Shown: positions 41,738 to 51,589, numbered from the stretch's first letter. The stretch: 64,000 nt of DNA from Salinivirgaceae bacterium (GCA_017474765.1 JAFVGW010000044.1:1-64000); one strand, 5' to 3'. Notes: generated by a model from the sequence alone, not told the origin. Translations and numbers: made by a program.

Positions 41738-42442
41738 ATGAAACACTTATTATCAATTGCATTGGTTGCCATGGCATTGAGCCTGAACGCTCAGACCACT
41801 GAAGCACCAGAAGATTTTGTCAACAAAGGCAACGCCGCTGTCCAACTGAAGGATTACAAAGGCGCCTTTGAGAACTATCAGAAGGCTTTCGACCTGTATG
41901 AAAAACAGGGCAAGGCAAAAGACATTGCCCCTGAAACCATCTACAACGCTGGCTACTGCGCCCACAAGGCAAATCTGCACGATGATGCCATCACCTATCT
42001 GAAAAAGGCCATCGATCTTAACGTGAAGGAAGCTCGTCCTTACCAGAACCTTGCTGAAACTTACAAGGCAAAGAAAGACAACGAGATGTTCGAGAAAACT
42101 TTGGAAGAAGGCCTGGCTAAATATCCAGATGACAAGGCTTTGAACAAACTGATGGCGAACTTGTATGTGTCGAAAGGCAACGCATTCTACAAGGAAGGCA
42201 CGAAAATCAAGGCTGACGCCAACAAGAGCGGCCTGAGCCAGAGCGACCCCGACGCCTACAACGCTGAACTTGAAAAATCGAAAGCCGAATTCGAGAAGGC
42301 TCTGCCACTCATCGAGAAGGCTTACAAATACGACAACAAGAACAAGAACGCTCTGAAGATGCTTTCGAACATCTACACCGCACTTGAGCGCGAAGATGAC
42401 GCAGCAAAAATCAAAGCAGAACTTGATGCCATTCAGAAATAA
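41738..42442 (+). CDS. Exported tetratricopeptide-repeat protein
   Basis: A 234-residue protein with a signal peptide (LSLNAQ near 17-20) and at least four TPR-like helix pairs (NKGNAAVQLKDYKGAFENYQKA; ETIYNAGYCAHKANLHDDAI; RPYQNLAETYKAKKD). It is lysine-rich and probably periplasmic or outer-membrane associated as a scaffold. The partner is unknown. Confidence 0.82.
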   Translation: MKHLLSIALVAMALSLNAQTTEAPEDFVNKGNAAVQLKDYKGAFENYQKAFDLYEKQGKAKDIAPETIYNAGYCAHKANLHDDAITYLKKAIDLNVKEARPYQNLAETYKAKKDNEMFEKTLEEGLAKYPDDKALNKLMANLYVSKGNAFYKEGTKIKADANKSGLSQSDPDAYNAELEKSKAEFEKALPLIEKAYKYDNKNKNALKMLSNIYTALEREDDAAKIKAELDAIQK

Positions 42443-42466
42443 TTGACTAATAATTTGCTAACAGAT

Positions 42467-42506
42467 AATCCCCTGTGGCCTATGGCTGCGGGGGATTCTT
42501 GTTTTT
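42467..42506 (+). terminator. Terminator after the TPR gene
   Basis: aatcccc (42467-42473)/ggggatt (42491-42497) followed by a T-run. Confidence 0.75.
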
Positions 42507-42573
42507 ATTATTTAAATAATTACGATTTCCGCACCAAAGCAATCAATTGCTTCAGCAAGCAACAAATTCTGCT

Positions 42574-42581
42574 TAACTTTG
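42574..42581 (+). promoter_or_regulatory. -7 box for truA
   Basis: TAACTTTG, 69 bases before the ATG at 42651. Confidence 0.45.
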
Positions 42582-42650
42582 CCCAAAATAACGGATTGTA
42601 AGAAGCATTGGACATCATAACTTCTAAATCCCATTCATATATAATATGTT

Positions 42651-43502
42651 ATGCGATTCAAACTGACTATTGAATACGACGGAAGCCGCTACGCAGGATG
42701 GCAGGTTCAGAAAGGCGAGCGAACCGTTCAAGGTGCATTTTTCGACGCCTGCAAGAAAATTTTTGGCGAGACACGGTTCGAGTTTTTCGGCTCAGGCCGC
42801 ACCGATGCCGGCGTGCACGCCTTGGGGCAAGTGGCTCATCTTGAAGTGGATACAAAAATATCAACCGAACGGCTGATGTTGAGCCTGAACGACAATCTGC
42901 CATACGATATAAACGTTCTGGCCGTTGAACAGGTGAACCCGAAGTTCCATGCACGCTTCGATGCCGTTGAACGCAGTTATATCTATCTGATTACCAAGCG
43001 CCGCACGGCTTTCGGCAAGAGCAACGCTTGGTGGATTCGCGATGAGCTCGATGTTGAATCGATGCGCAAGGCGGCAAAAGAGATGATTGGCCGCCATGAT
43101 TTTGCTTCGTTCACCGACAAAAACGCTGAAACGCCCAACACCATCGTAGTCATCAACAGCATAATGATTTACGAGATTGGCGACCAGATTGCCATACACA
43201 TTACTGGCTCACATTTCCTTTGGAAGATGGTGCGCCGCATGGTGGGCGTGCTCGTTGAGCTGGGACGCGGAAAGATAACAATGGTTGACATCGACAATAT
43301 GTTCGACACCTACTCGTCGCTGCCGGCAAAACTCACTGCACCAGCCGCCGGACTCTATCTTGAGCACATCTATTACAAAGGCGAACACACCATTCACGGA
43401 CCGCAGATTGTGCCGCAGCTGATAAATATGGGAACTTTTTCAAGGCAGGAAAATGTCAGGCAGGAAAGCGTAAAGCGGCCGGACACAATGTATAAGGAAT
43501 AA
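42651..43502 (+). CDS. truA: tRNA pseudouridine(38-40) synthase TruA
   Basis: A 283-residue enzyme. EYDGSRYAGWQVQ, the catalytic FGSGRTDAGVHALGQVAHL (Asp in RTDAGVHA), ARFDAVERSYIYLI and SHFLWKMVRRMVGVLVELGRG are all characteristic. It modifies U38-U40 in the anticodon arm. The tail after ~255 is longer than in E. coli and not conserved. It is cytosolic and monocistronic. Confidence 0.96.
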   Translation: MRFKLTIEYDGSRYAGWQVQKGERTVQGAFFDACKKIFGETRFEFFGSGRTDAGVHALGQVAHLEVDTKISTERLMLSLNDNLPYDINVLAVEQVNPKFHARFDAVERSYIYLITKRRTAFGKSNAWWIRDELDVESMRKAAKEMIGRHDFASFTDKNAETPNTIVVINSIMIYEIGDQIAIHITGSHFLWKMVRRMVGVLVELGRGKITMVDIDNMFDTYSSLPAKLTAPAAGLYLEHIYYKGEHTIHGPQIVPQLINMGTFSRQENVRQESVKRPDTMYKE

Positions 43503-43547
43503 TTTCATTCTCCACACCGAGCATCGCACGACTTGAAACCAACGCAA

Positions 43548-43590
43548 TCTCGCCTGGCGAAATAAACCTATTGGCATCCGCCAGGTGAGA
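43548..43590. other. Long stem-loop between convergent genes
   Basis: tctc/cctggcg pairs with cgccagg/gaga around a 19-base loop. No T-run follows, so it is not a standard terminator. It lies between truA and the convergent lipoprotein gene. Confidence 0.4.
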
Positions 43591-43612
43591 CTGTGAAGTC
43601 ATGAGTGCTGCA

Positions 43613-44551
43613 TCACTCAGCAGCAAAGTAGAAATAGTTCGACACCCCACCTTCGGCAAGCGTATCCCCCTGAACTACATAGCTTTGGTAACTTGCACCT
43701 TCCTCGCCTCCATTGTAGGTGTATATATTAAGATTTCCATTCTCAATGGTTGCGAATAGGATATCATAGCCATAGAATTCACCTTCGTCGCCCTCGCGCC
43801 ATGTTGAAAATTCGTTCCACTCACTTGGAAAATCCTTGGTAACGGTTGTTCCGTCGGACTTCACAATTGCTATTACGCCCAACACCTTATTCTCAATGGT
43901 TTCAAACTGCATGACATAATAATTGTAGTCACCAAATGTGGCATCGAGTTTGAATTTTATGGCTTTCTTGCCATACTGCTTTTCGAATTTTGCTTTCTCC
44001 TTGCTTACATCGACTGGCGCATCATCAACATCAAAATTCTTGACATCTAGCAATTTTGTCTCATTCTTGAATTTCTCGTCAACCAAAAGAGGAGTTCCCC
44101 AGAACACATCGTACTCGCTTTGCGGATTGGTCAGTAGTTTGCCACTATGCATTTCGAAATACCACCCGCGACAATTGTCATAGTTATATGGTGTGTCGCG
44201 TCCAGTGTCGGCATCTTTATCTCCCTCCTGAAGTCCTTTGAAATCAACATCATAATACTTGCCTTCGAAGAGAATGTACTTGTAGTTTTTCAGATAGTCG
44301 GGAGCATTGTCGGCTGTTACCTCGGAAGAGGCCTTAAGCAAAAATTTAGAACCATCTTTATTGCCCAACAGGAAAACTGGTTTATTGCCAGCGTTTTGTG
44401 AAGATTCACCGCTTACCGCCGACTCGGTGCCAACATCGCCTGCAACCGACTCTGTTTCAATGTTTTTAGCGGCATCGCCGTTTTTGTTTTGTTTGCTAGT
44501 GCAGGCCGCAAGAGCCAATACACAAAGGGTGGGAATTAATAGTCTCTTCAT
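43613..44551 (-). CDS. Uncharacterised lipoprotein
   Basis: A 312-residue lipoprotein (lipobox LAAC, Cys17) with a Ser/Asn/Glu-rich spacer to ~55 and a beta-rich remainder with many Asp, Lys and Tyr residues. I recognise no family. It begins 38 bases after the stop of the upstream lipoprotein gene (44590-46353), so the two form an operon. Confidence 0.65.
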   Translation of the reverse strand: MKRLLIPTLCVLALAACTSKQNKNGDAAKNIETESVAGDVGTESAVSGESSQNAGNKPVFLLGNKDGSKFLLKASSEVTADNAPDYLKNYKYILFEGKYYDVDFKGLQEGDKDADTGRDTPYNYDNCRGWYFEMHSGKLLTNPQSEYDVFWGTPLLVDEKFKNETKLLDVKNFDVDDAPVDVSKEKAKFEKQYGKKAIKFKLDATFGDYNYYVMQFETIENKVLGVIAIVKSDGTTVTKDFPSEWNEFSTWREGDEGEFYGYDILFATIENGNLNIYTYNGGEEGASYQSYVVQGDTLAEGGVSNYFYFAAE

Positions 44552-44589
44552 TGCTTAAATAGTTTTTAGTTAATGTAAAATGTTTATTG

Positions 44590-46353
44590 TCACTGCTTTT
44601 CGAACTCTTCGCCGTTCCAAACGAGAACATCTTCCGAGCCATCGCTTGTCAGGAAACTGATTTTTTGCCCATTGTCATCGAAAACTGCATCGTAACCATC
44701 TTTGCTGTAAGGTTTTAGCGCTTTCTGCAACTTGTTTTTGGTGAGTTTTCCGTCTTCGTAGGTGTATTCGGAAATCTGGTTCTCATCAAAACTGTATATA
44801 CCCGACCATGTTTCGCACGCAAGTTTGTATATATCAATTACTTTGTAGCCTTTGCCATTGCTCAGTTCGAAGCATTGGATGCTGCGTGTGCGCATGCAGT
44901 GCGAGTCGTTGACATCTATTGTGTAAACAGCATGGTTTTTGCTGTATTTCAATGCCTTCCCTCCTGCGGCATCGTCGGGCTGGCGCTCAAGTTGGTTCCA
45001 AATGTCAATCAAGTCGCAGCCATCGTAAATATCTGAAATGGTAACCCATCCCAGCGGCACTTCCGACAGTTTCAGCAGCGGATAGGCTGGTACTGAGCAA
45101 ATTACGTCACACTCGCCGTCGCTGTCAGTAACGGTGTGTTCCAGATAGTCGATTTCGTAATATGAGCAGCCGCCACCTTCATCCCAACACATTGACTGAC
45201 TGTAATTAATCAGATAGAAATCGTCGTCTTGGTAGTGAAAAACATATTCTTTTGTCGATTCCATACTTGCCGAGACGTAAAGTGTGTCGTTGACAGCGTG
45301 CGCCACCAGGTCGCCTTCAGAATCGGCGCGGCGGGCAACCAACTTGCGGTTGTAGGCGCCGTGGTTGTCTCTGAAATATACGGCAAACTCCAGATAGTCT
45401 TTATCATTGATTACCAAATCCTTAAAACCATCGCCGTTAATATCCGACTCGCTAATCAGGTCATCAGTACAAGCACTATACAATTGATCGATGCGATAAC
45501 CTGAAGCGGCAAATTTTCCACCGTCCGACTCAAAATAACGCAAATCCTCCTCGTAAGGCTTGTGTTTCGAGTCAATTATGTAATTATCACAATCCCAATG
45601 ATATATGACGTATGGAAAAACTGGATTGCTTTTGTTGGCCAAACCGCTGATTGGGTCTGGAAGAACGTTGTTTTGATACGGATTCAGCGTCACAGATATG
45701 CTGTTGTCGGAGTAGTTGATGTAAAATTTGTAAGATAGCGGCGAATTTGCCAGACAATCGTAGGCATCTTGGGGAAACTTGTCGGCGTTTGAGTAAAAAT
45801 CGGTTATCTCTGGCTTGGGCAAGGCATGGCGGATGGTGCCGTGGTCGTTGATGGTAAACGAAATTCGGCCATCGACATAGTAGCAGCCTTCGTTAGTGAC
45901 TGTAACCTGACCATTATCGGGATTACTGCTGCACGCATCCACAATCACCACATATCCATTATCCCTCTTGACAAAGTAGCACGACCAGAGTTTGTCGGCT
46001 CTGCCGTTGACAGGACGGGCCCAATAGCGAGTGTTGGTGTAATGTGTGGTTTGTTCGGTTGGCGGCTCATTAGTCCAGCATGAGTAATTTTTCAGGTCGT
46101 CGGGCGAGAGATTATCGTCAAGCAATTCGAGCCATAAATTGGGAACATGGTTCTCTTTCAGGAATTTAAAGACTTCGCAACTGATGGCGCTGAAATCATC
46201 TGAGTCATCGTGCTCAGCGGTGGTATCGGCAATTTCCATCGTTGTGGTTTCGGCTGTTTGCTGTTGTCTGACTTCAGACGGCTTCGTTTTCTGATTCCCC
46301 GTGCATGCCGCCAGAAACAATACACAAAAGGCTTGAACTATTATTTTTTGCAT
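44590..46353 (-). CDS. Uncharacterised lipoprotein with calcium-loop-like motif
   Basis: A 587-residue lipoprotein (lipobox LAAC, Cys17). Residues ~320-350 contain ISESDINGDGFKDLVI, the DxNxDGxxD loop seen in FG-GAP/VCBS-type calcium-binding blades. The rest is acidic and rich in Tyr and Asp, with no domain I can name. It is the first gene of an operon with the 43613-44551 lipoprotein. Confidence 0.62.
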   Translation of the reverse strand: MQKIIVQAFCVLFLAACTGNQKTKPSEVRQQQTAETTTMEIADTTAEHDDSDDFSAISCEVFKFLKENHVPNLWLELLDDNLSPDDLKNYSCWTNEPPTEQTTHYTNTRYWARPVNGRADKLWSCYFVKRDNGYVVIVDACSSNPDNGQVTVTNEGCYYVDGRISFTINDHGTIRHALPKPEITDFYSNADKFPQDAYDCLANSPLSYKFYINYSDNSISVTLNPYQNNVLPDPISGLANKSNPVFPYVIYHWDCDNYIIDSKHKPYEEDLRYFESDGGKFAASGYRIDQLYSACTDDLISESDINGDGFKDLVINDKDYLEFAVYFRDNHGAYNRKLVARRADSEGDLVAHAVNDTLYVSASMESTKEYVFHYQDDDFYLINYSQSMCWDEGGGCSYYEIDYLEHTVTDSDGECDVICSVPAYPLLKLSEVPLGWVTISDIYDGCDLIDIWNQLERQPDDAAGGKALKYSKNHAVYTIDVNDSHCMRTRSIQCFELSNGKGYKVIDIYKLACETWSGIYSFDENQISEYTYEDGKLTKNKLQKALKPYSKDGYDAVFDDNGQKISFLTSDGSEDVLVWNGEEFEKQ

Positions 46354-46379
46354 TATTATGAGTTATAAATGATAATATG

Positions 46380-46387
46380 CAAATATA
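46380..46387 (-). promoter_or_regulatory. -7 box for the lipoprotein operon
   Basis: TATATTTG on the minus strand, 27 bases before the ATG at 46353. Confidence 0.5.
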
Positions 46388-46499
46388 TGGAGAACATTCT
46401 GAAAATGTTCGTGTATTTGCAAGTGATTTTGATTTGTTAAAAATCATATATTTACATCAAAATATCGCGACAAGCGGTATCGAAATTAAACCTGACGAT

Positions 46500-47279
46500 A
46501 TGAACATGCTTAAAAAGAGTCTTTGTGTAGCCGCCCTAATGGCTGGCTTAAACGCCGCAGCACAGAATCCGTACAGCGAAATTGAAGCGGACAGCGCCGA
46601 ATTCGCAGTGGAAGTGAAATTCTCAGGCCAGAAGCCTGGCATTGCCGACTTTGTCACCGCCTGGATTGGCGACGAACCTGAGGACGAACTCACCGGACTA
46701 TTGTATGATATTTGGCAGAACCACCTCAAAAATAAGCCTTTGAACAAAAACGAAAGGATAACCGTGGATGCAAAAAACGGCTATGTGTGTTTTGAAATAA
46801 ACACCCCCGACGAGGGTGACGGCTATGGCGAAGGCAAAACCTCTGTGGAAATGTGCTACTGGAACTGCTCCGACGGCAAACATAAAGTTATAGCCAAATC
46901 GGTGTCACAATATCAGAACGGCAAAGCCTTTTTGTCTGAATTTGGCGGAATTTCCTTCGCAATCTATAATAACGACACGCACAAAATTGTCTTCACAAAT
47001 GGCTCTGGGCTTGGTGCGGATGATATAGAGACTGGAGTTGAACACCTCAACTACGGAAGTAATGGCGACGGCGAGTTTTATGTTGAAAACAGCAAAACGG
47101 GCGAACGGAAGAAGATTACCGAAGATGAATATAATATATGGTATGAAAATTACCCTGTCATCACCTATGCTCTGCCACGCAGCGGAAAAAACATCACCGC
47201 CACAATCAACAACCTGCCGTCGGGCAACAAGCAAGTGACACTTGTGTGGGACGGCCTGCGCTTTGAATTGCAAAAGTGA
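46500..47279 (+). CDS. Hypothetical exported protein
   Basis: A 259-residue protein with a signal peptide (MLKKSLCVAALMAGLNAAAQ). The mature part is acidic and beta-rich with no recognised domain. I start at 46500 (MNMLKK; 46506 is also possible). The longest frame from 46377 would add ~40 residues with no signal-peptide character and overlap the divergent promoter. A TATATTTA box lies at 46447-46454. Confidence 0.6.
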   Translation: MNMLKKSLCVAALMAGLNAAAQNPYSEIEADSAEFAVEVKFSGQKPGIADFVTAWIGDEPEDELTGLLYDIWQNHLKNKPLNKNERITVDAKNGYVCFEINTPDEGDGYGEGKTSVEMCYWNCSDGKHKVIAKSVSQYQNGKAFLSEFGGISFAIYNNDTHKIVFTNGSGLGADDIETGVEHLNYGSNGDGEFYVENSKTGERKKITEDEYNIWYENYPVITYALPRSGKNITATINNLPSGNKQVTLVWDGLRFELQK

Positions 47280-47329
47280 TGCCGCAGGTATTTACAACCT
47301 TAGTCGGAATGAGTTAAAACGTTGATTCA

Positions 47330-49006
47330 TTACTCTTTCAGTTTCCGATACTTAATGCGATGCGGCTCAATGTCGCCCAGACGCTTCTTCTTATTTTCCT
47401 CATATTCAGAGTATGAGCCTTCGAAGAAATAGACTTGCGAGTCGCCTTCGAACGCCAGAATGTGAGTGGCCACGCGGTCGAGAAACCAGCGGTCGTGCGA
47501 AATGACAACGGCGCAACCAGCAAAGTTCTCAAGACCTTCCTCAAGTGCGCGCAAGGTGTTCACATCAATGTCGTTGCCTGGCTCGTCGAGCAGCAGCACG
47601 TTGGCTTCCGACTTGAGCGTGAGAGCCAGGTGCAGGCGGTTTCGCTCGCCACCCGAAAGCACACCAGCCTTCTTCTCCTGGTCGGCACCCGAGAAGTTGA
47701 AACGCGACAGATAAGCCCGCGCGTTAACAAACCGCCCGCCGATTTTTATCTCGTCCAAACCGTCGGAAATTATCTGATAGACAGTCTTTTCAGGGTCGAT
47801 TTTGGCGTGCATCTGGTCGATATAGCCGAGTTTGACGGTCTCTCCTACTTTGAACTCGCCGCTGTCGGGTTTCTCAATGCCCATAATCAGGCGGAAAAGC
47901 GTGGTTTTGCCAGCGCCGTTCGGACCAATGACACCAACAATGCCGTTTTGCGGCAGAACAAAATTCAGGTTCTCGTAGAGCAGTTTGTCACCGTATGCCT
48001 TGCTAACATTGTGTGCTTCAATAACATTCGTACCCAAACGCGGTCCGTTTGGAATAAAAATCTCGAGCGTCTGCTCCTTTTCTTTGGTGTCTTCGTTGAG
48101 CAGGCGGTCGTAAGCGTTCAAACGCGCTTTCTGCTTTGCCTGTCGGGCTTTCGGGGCCATACGCACCCACTCCAACTCGCGCTCCAGAGTCTTGCGGCGG
48201 CGGCTCTCGGTCTTTTCTTCCATCTCCAGGCGCTTGGTCTTCTGCTCAAGCCACGACGAGTAGTTTCCCTTCCACGGAATGCCTTCGCCGCGGTCGAGTT
48301 CGAGAATCCAACCTGCCACATTATCAAGAAAATAACGGTCGTGAGTAACGGCAATAACAGTGCCTTTGTATTGCTGCAAATGCGCTTCGAGCCACTGCAC
48401 CGACTCGGCGTCAAGGTGGTTGGTGGGCTCGTCAAGCAGCAGAATATCAGGTTCTTGCAAAAGCAATCGGCACAAAGCCACACGGCGGCGCTCACCACCC
48501 GACAGGTTCTCTATCTTCCAATCGGCTGGCGGACAGCGCAATGCGTCCATCGCGCGCTCCAGAGTGCTATCGAGTTCCCAACCGTTGTGCTGCTCAATCA
48601 ACTCGGTCAGTTCGCCCTGACGCTCAATGAGTTTGGTCATTTCATCGTCGCTCATCGGCTCGGCAAACTTCAGGTTCACTTCTTCGTACTCCTTCAGCAG
48701 AGCGACAACTTCGGCCGTGCCTTCTTCAACCACTTCACGCACAGTCTTTTGCGGATCGAGTTGCGGCTCCTGCTCCAGATAGCCGACCGAATAGCCTGGC
48801 GAGAATACGACCTCACCTTCGAAACTCTTGTCAACGCCAGCGATAATCTTCATCAGCGTCGATTTTCCCGCGCCATTCAATCCCAAAATGCCGATTTTGG
48901 CGCCGTAGAAAAACGACAAATAAATGTTGTTCAATATCTTTTTCTGCGGCGGAATGGTCTTGCCCACTCCCACCATCGAGAAAATAACTTTGTTGTCTTC
49001 TGCCAT
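47330..49006 (-). CDS. ettA: Energy-dependent translational throttle ABC-F protein EttA
   Basis: A 558-residue cytosolic ABC-F ATPase. Two nucleotide-binding domains have Walker A motifs GLNGAGKST and GPNGAGKTT and signatures LSGGERRR and LSGGERNR, joined by a charged linker (~240-330, [19 protein letters not shown]) with the arm that contacts the ribosome E site. EttA senses the ATP/ADP ratio and gates the first peptide bond. Start ([16 protein letters not shown]) and length match the EttA subgroup rather than Uup or drug-resistance ABC-F proteins. Confidence 0.94.
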   Translation of the reverse strand: MAEDNKVIFSMVGVGKTIPPQKKILNNIYLSFFYGAKIGILGLNGAGKSTLMKIIAGVDKSFEGEVVFSPGYSVGYLEQEPQLDPQKTVREVVEEGTAEVVALLKEYEEVNLKFAEPMSDDEMTKLIERQGELTELIEQHNGWELDSTLERAMDALRCPPADWKIENLSGGERRRVALCRLLLQEPDILLLDEPTNHLDAESVQWLEAHLQQYKGTVIAVTHDRYFLDNVAGWILELDRGEGIPWKGNYSSWLEQKTKRLEMEEKTESRRRKTLERELEWVRMAPKARQAKQKARLNAYDRLLNEDTKEKEQTLEIFIPNGPRLGTNVIEAHNVSKAYGDKLLYENLNFVLPQNGIVGVIGPNGAGKTTLFRLIMGIEKPDSGEFKVGETVKLGYIDQMHAKIDPEKTVYQIISDGLDEIKIGGRFVNARAYLSRFNFSGADQEKKAGVLSGGERNRLHLALTLKSEANVLLLDEPGNDIDVNTLRALEEGLENFAGCAVVISHDRWFLDRVATHILAFEGDSQVYFFEGSYSEYEENKKKRLGDIEPHRIKYRKLKE

Positions 49007-49059
49007 AATTATCTGATTTTTAAATTTATATCAATTTTATAAGATTGCCAACATCCGTT

Positions 49060-49365
49060 TCAGTAAATCCAAGGTGCGTGCATCGATTGTTTCATAGTGT
49101 AGCATCGGAACTGTTCTTTTGGCGTTGACGAAATTGCAGAAACGAAAGCAAGCGAACGTGGGTCAAGCGAACGTAAATGTTTTGAAATCTCGAATATACG
49201 TTGTTTCCCATAATATGAGCACAGCAAATTCCAATCGGTTATCTGCCCCCGCTCCAAAACCCGCTGCACAACGTATGGGGCATTGATTTCCAAATCGATA
49301 GACTCGGCATCAACATCCCAAAATAGATTTTTTGAGAAATTCTGTATGACGTTTTTTCCGTTCAT
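49060..49365 (-). CDS. DUF6922-like orphan protein
   Basis: A 101-residue protein reading NLFWDVDAESIDLEINAPYVVQRVLERGQITDWNLLCSYYG and ending in a FRCYTMKQ block. This matches the small DUF6922-like proteins that commonly sit just upstream of an AbiEii-type nucleotidyltransferase in Bacteroidota. Here the next minus-strand gene is ettA, so the partner is missing. The start at 49365 is supported by a -7 box just upstream; the longer frame overlaps the PP2C start and is rejected. Confidence 0.65.
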   Translation of the reverse strand: MNGKNVIQNFSKNLFWDVDAESIDLEINAPYVVQRVLERGQITDWNLLCSYYGKQRIFEISKHLRSLDPRSLAFVSAISSTPKEQFRCYTMKQSMHAPWIY

Positions 49366-49381
49366 TTCAGCATAATTGCTA

Positions 49382-49389
49382 CAAATGTA
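49382..49389 (-). promoter_or_regulatory. -7 box for the DUF6922-like gene
   Basis: TACATTTG on the minus strand, 17 bases before the ATG at 49365. Confidence 0.55.
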
Positions 49390-49487
49390 AACCATTTCGC
49401 AGTTGTTTTTGTGTTTTTGATATACAATAGCAAAAAAATCTGTGCGATTTCCGACCACATTGGTTTGGTGTTTGTTATTGTAAATGT

Positions 49488-49495
49488 TAGTTTTG
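49488..49495 (+). promoter_or_regulatory. Promoter of the PP2C-LysM gene
   Basis: TAGTTTTG with a TTTG at 49464-49467, a 20-base spacer, a full -33/-7 match. Confidence 0.65.
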
Positions 49496-49517
49496 CGCCA
49501 AAGAAATTGTGACAACA

Positions 49518-50810
49518 ATGAAATTCAACATAAACTTCGGCAGTATCAGCAATTTAGGCAAGGTGAAGGAACACAACACCGACGCCGTTATTGAGTTTCC
49601 GATTGCCGACGGACACGTTTTTGCAGTTTGCGACGGCCACGACGGCGTTGAGTTCGGCGGCGCATTGGCGGCAAAAATCACCACCGAAGAAATCAAACGC
49701 TACTTTTTCGACCGCTCGTACAGCAACCTGTCGAACGCTCTGACAAACGCCGTGTCGTATGCCAACTATTGCGTTTTCAATCAGGCAAATACGAATGAGA
49801 AATACAACGGCATCGGCTCAACTCTGGCCATCTTGATTGTCCAGAACGACGAAGCCTACTACGCATCGGCGGGCAACAGCCGAATCTACATCCACAAAGA
49901 CGGCCAGATTGCCCAAATCACCCGCGACCACGTTGAGAACGGCGAAGTGAGCGTGCTGGTTGGCAAAGAGAAAAACATCAAATTCAGCGTCTGCAAGAAC
50001 CCAATCCAACTCGACGGCAACGAGACGTTTCTGCTCTGCTCCGACGGACTGACCAGCCAACTTTCTGACAACGAGATATTTGAAGTCTTGAACAACAGCG
50101 ATATGTCGTCGGAAATGAAGACCGCCCGCCTGATTGAGTTGGCGAACAACGCTGGCGGCGCTGACAATGTTTCGGTACAAGTAATTGACTTTTCAACAAT
50201 GACAAAAAAGAAGGAACCGCAGGTGTCGATATGGCGCACAGTGGCCATTGTATCGTCGCTATTGCTCTTTATCATAGTGTTTTACGAGATTTACAAGCAC
50301 AAGGTGAACGAAGGCGCGCCCGAGCGTCAGCCAATTGAGCAAACCGCTGCGCCGACGCCTGCAAGCGAGCCTGCCAAACAAGAGCAATCGGCTGCTAATC
50401 AAACTGTTGAGCAACCGCAAGCCGCAAGCCAAGCCAACGCTCAAGCCGAAAACAAAAATGCAAAGACTGCCGAGCCCGCCACAAAACAAGCCAAACCAGT
50501 GGACGACAACAAGATACACATCCACGTTGTTGAGAAGGGCCAGAACCTGTTCCGCATTGGTCTGCGCTACAATGTGCCGCTTGCAAAACTCGAAGAAATG
50601 AACGGTGAAGCCGCTACCCAACTAATTGTCGGCGCTCGGCTGAAAATCCCCGTAAAGGCCATCCACAAAATTGCCAACGGCGAGACCATTGAATCGATTG
50701 CCGCACGATACGGCAACCCCGCATCGGACATCATCAAAGCGAACCAACTCTCTGACGGCGAGCAACTTGAAGTGGGCGACGAACTGATTATTCCGCTGTC
50801 GAAGAAATAA
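49518..50810 (+). CDS. PP2C phosphatase with one membrane helix and two LysM domains
   Basis: A 430-residue protein. The N-terminal PP2C-type Ser/Thr phosphatase (~1-225) has EHNTDAV (17-23), VCDGHDG (37-43), LLCSDGLTS (172-180) and GADNVSV (214-220), the Asp residues that bind the two metals. A single membrane helix (SIWRTVAIVSSLLLFIIVFYEIY, ~237-258) leads to an Ala/Gln/Pro-rich linker and two LysM domains (~335-382 and ~384-430). LysM binds peptidoglycan. The arrangement puts a phosphatase in the cytosol and a wall sensor in the periplasm. A DUF4384/kinase partner is not nearby. Start at ATG 49518; the GTG at 49509 is unnecessary. Confidence 0.85.
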   Translation: MKFNINFGSISNLGKVKEHNTDAVIEFPIADGHVFAVCDGHDGVEFGGALAAKITTEEIKRYFFDRSYSNLSNALTNAVSYANYCVFNQANTNEKYNGIGSTLAILIVQNDEAYYASAGNSRIYIHKDGQIAQITRDHVENGEVSVLVGKEKNIKFSVCKNPIQLDGNETFLLCSDGLTSQLSDNEIFEVLNNSDMSSEMKTARLIELANNAGGADNVSVQVIDFSTMTKKKEPQVSIWRTVAIVSSLLLFIIVFYEIYKHKVNEGAPERQPIEQTAAPTPASEPAKQEQSAANQTVEQPQAASQANAQAENKNAKTAEPATKQAKPVDDNKIHIHVVEKGQNLFRIGLRYNVPLAKLEEMNGEAATQLIVGARLKIPVKAIHKIANGETIESIAARYGNPASDIIKANQLSDGEQLEVGDELIIPLSKK

Positions 50811-50811
50811 T

Positions 50812-50903
50812 TGAAGGATTGAAGGATTGACTGAATGAATAATTTCAACCTGTTAAACTTGTTAAACCTTTCAAACTTCACCGATTCACCGATTCACCAA
50901 AAA
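50812..50903. repeat. gaaggattg and accgattc tandem repeats
   Basis: Two gaaggatt units (50813-50830), acctgttaaacttgttaaacc, then accgattc x2 (50880-50897), between the PP2C-LysM and Nudix genes. Confidence 0.65.
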
Positions 50904-50904
50904 A

Positions 50905-51441
50905 ATGACCATTTCTGAAACTGAAGAGATTCTGCCGCTGGTTGACGACCAGGGCAACGTGATTGGCAAAGCGCTGCGCAGCCAATGCCACTCCGACCGC
51001 ACTCTGCTGCATCCTGTTGTGCATCTGCACGTTTTCAACCCGCAGGGCGAACTCTATCTGCAAAAACGCGCCCTGACCAAACGAATCCAACCTGGCAAAT
51101 GGGACACTGCCGTTGGCGGACACATTGCCTACGGCGAAGAAATTGCCGTCGCCCTACGCCGCGAAGCCCGCGAAGAAATCGGCCTGACCGACTTTGAGCC
51201 GATTCCAATCACAAGTTACAAATGGCAGTCGGCGGTTGAGAGCGAAATGATAAACGTCTTCGCAACCATCACCGACAAGCCGCTCGTGAGCCGCAACGAC
51301 GAGATTGACGACGCCCGCTTCTGGCCGCTCGACGAAATCCGCAACTCAATTGGCAAAGGCATAATGACACCGAATTTTGAGAAAGAATTTACGAATGTTG
51401 TTGATACTGAAGCGGTTCTTGGAAAAATAAAAGGTAAATAA
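50905..51441 (+). CDS. Nudix hydrolase
   Basis: A 178-residue protein. The Nudix box GGHIAYGEEIAVALRREAREEIGL (about 72-95) has the GX5EX7REUXEEXGU pattern. The N-terminal part (ILPLVDDQGNVIGKALRSQCH) and LHPVVHLHVFNPQGELYLQKRA resemble isopentenyl-diphosphate-isomerase-like Nudix proteins of the YfcD type. The exact substrate is unknown. Confidence 0.87.
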   Translation: MTISETEEILPLVDDQGNVIGKALRSQCHSDRTLLHPVVHLHVFNPQGELYLQKRALTKRIQPGKWDTAVGGHIAYGEEIAVALRREAREEIGLTDFEPIPITSYKWQSAVESEMINVFATITDKPLVSRNDEIDDARFWPLDEIRNSIGKGIMTPNFEKEFTNVVDTEAVLGKIKGK

Positions 51442-51581
51442 TTAAAAGCATCGGACACGCTCACGCCCCCCTGCACTTACAATTTATTATTTTTACGGCC
51501 CGCAAATTTAAAAACCGCAAGCAAAACTTAAATTTTGAATATAATTTTCGGAGAAAAAGTTTTGATTTTTACTTTTTGTTA

Positions 51582-51589
51582 TACTTTTG
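51582..51589 (+). promoter_or_regulatory. -7 box for asnA
   Basis: TACTTTTG. The longest frame would start inside it, which supports the ATG at 51611. Confidence 0.55.

Noticed and set aside
43503..43612. Possible small gene or RNA between truA and the lipoprotein
   Set aside because: Only a stem-loop without a T-run is visible; no start, ribosome site or promoter box supports a gene.
47435..49042. 535-codon open frame on the plus strand opposite ettA
   Set aside because: It is antisense to a complete ABC-F gene, has no domain or signal, and arises from the codon bias of the opposite strand.
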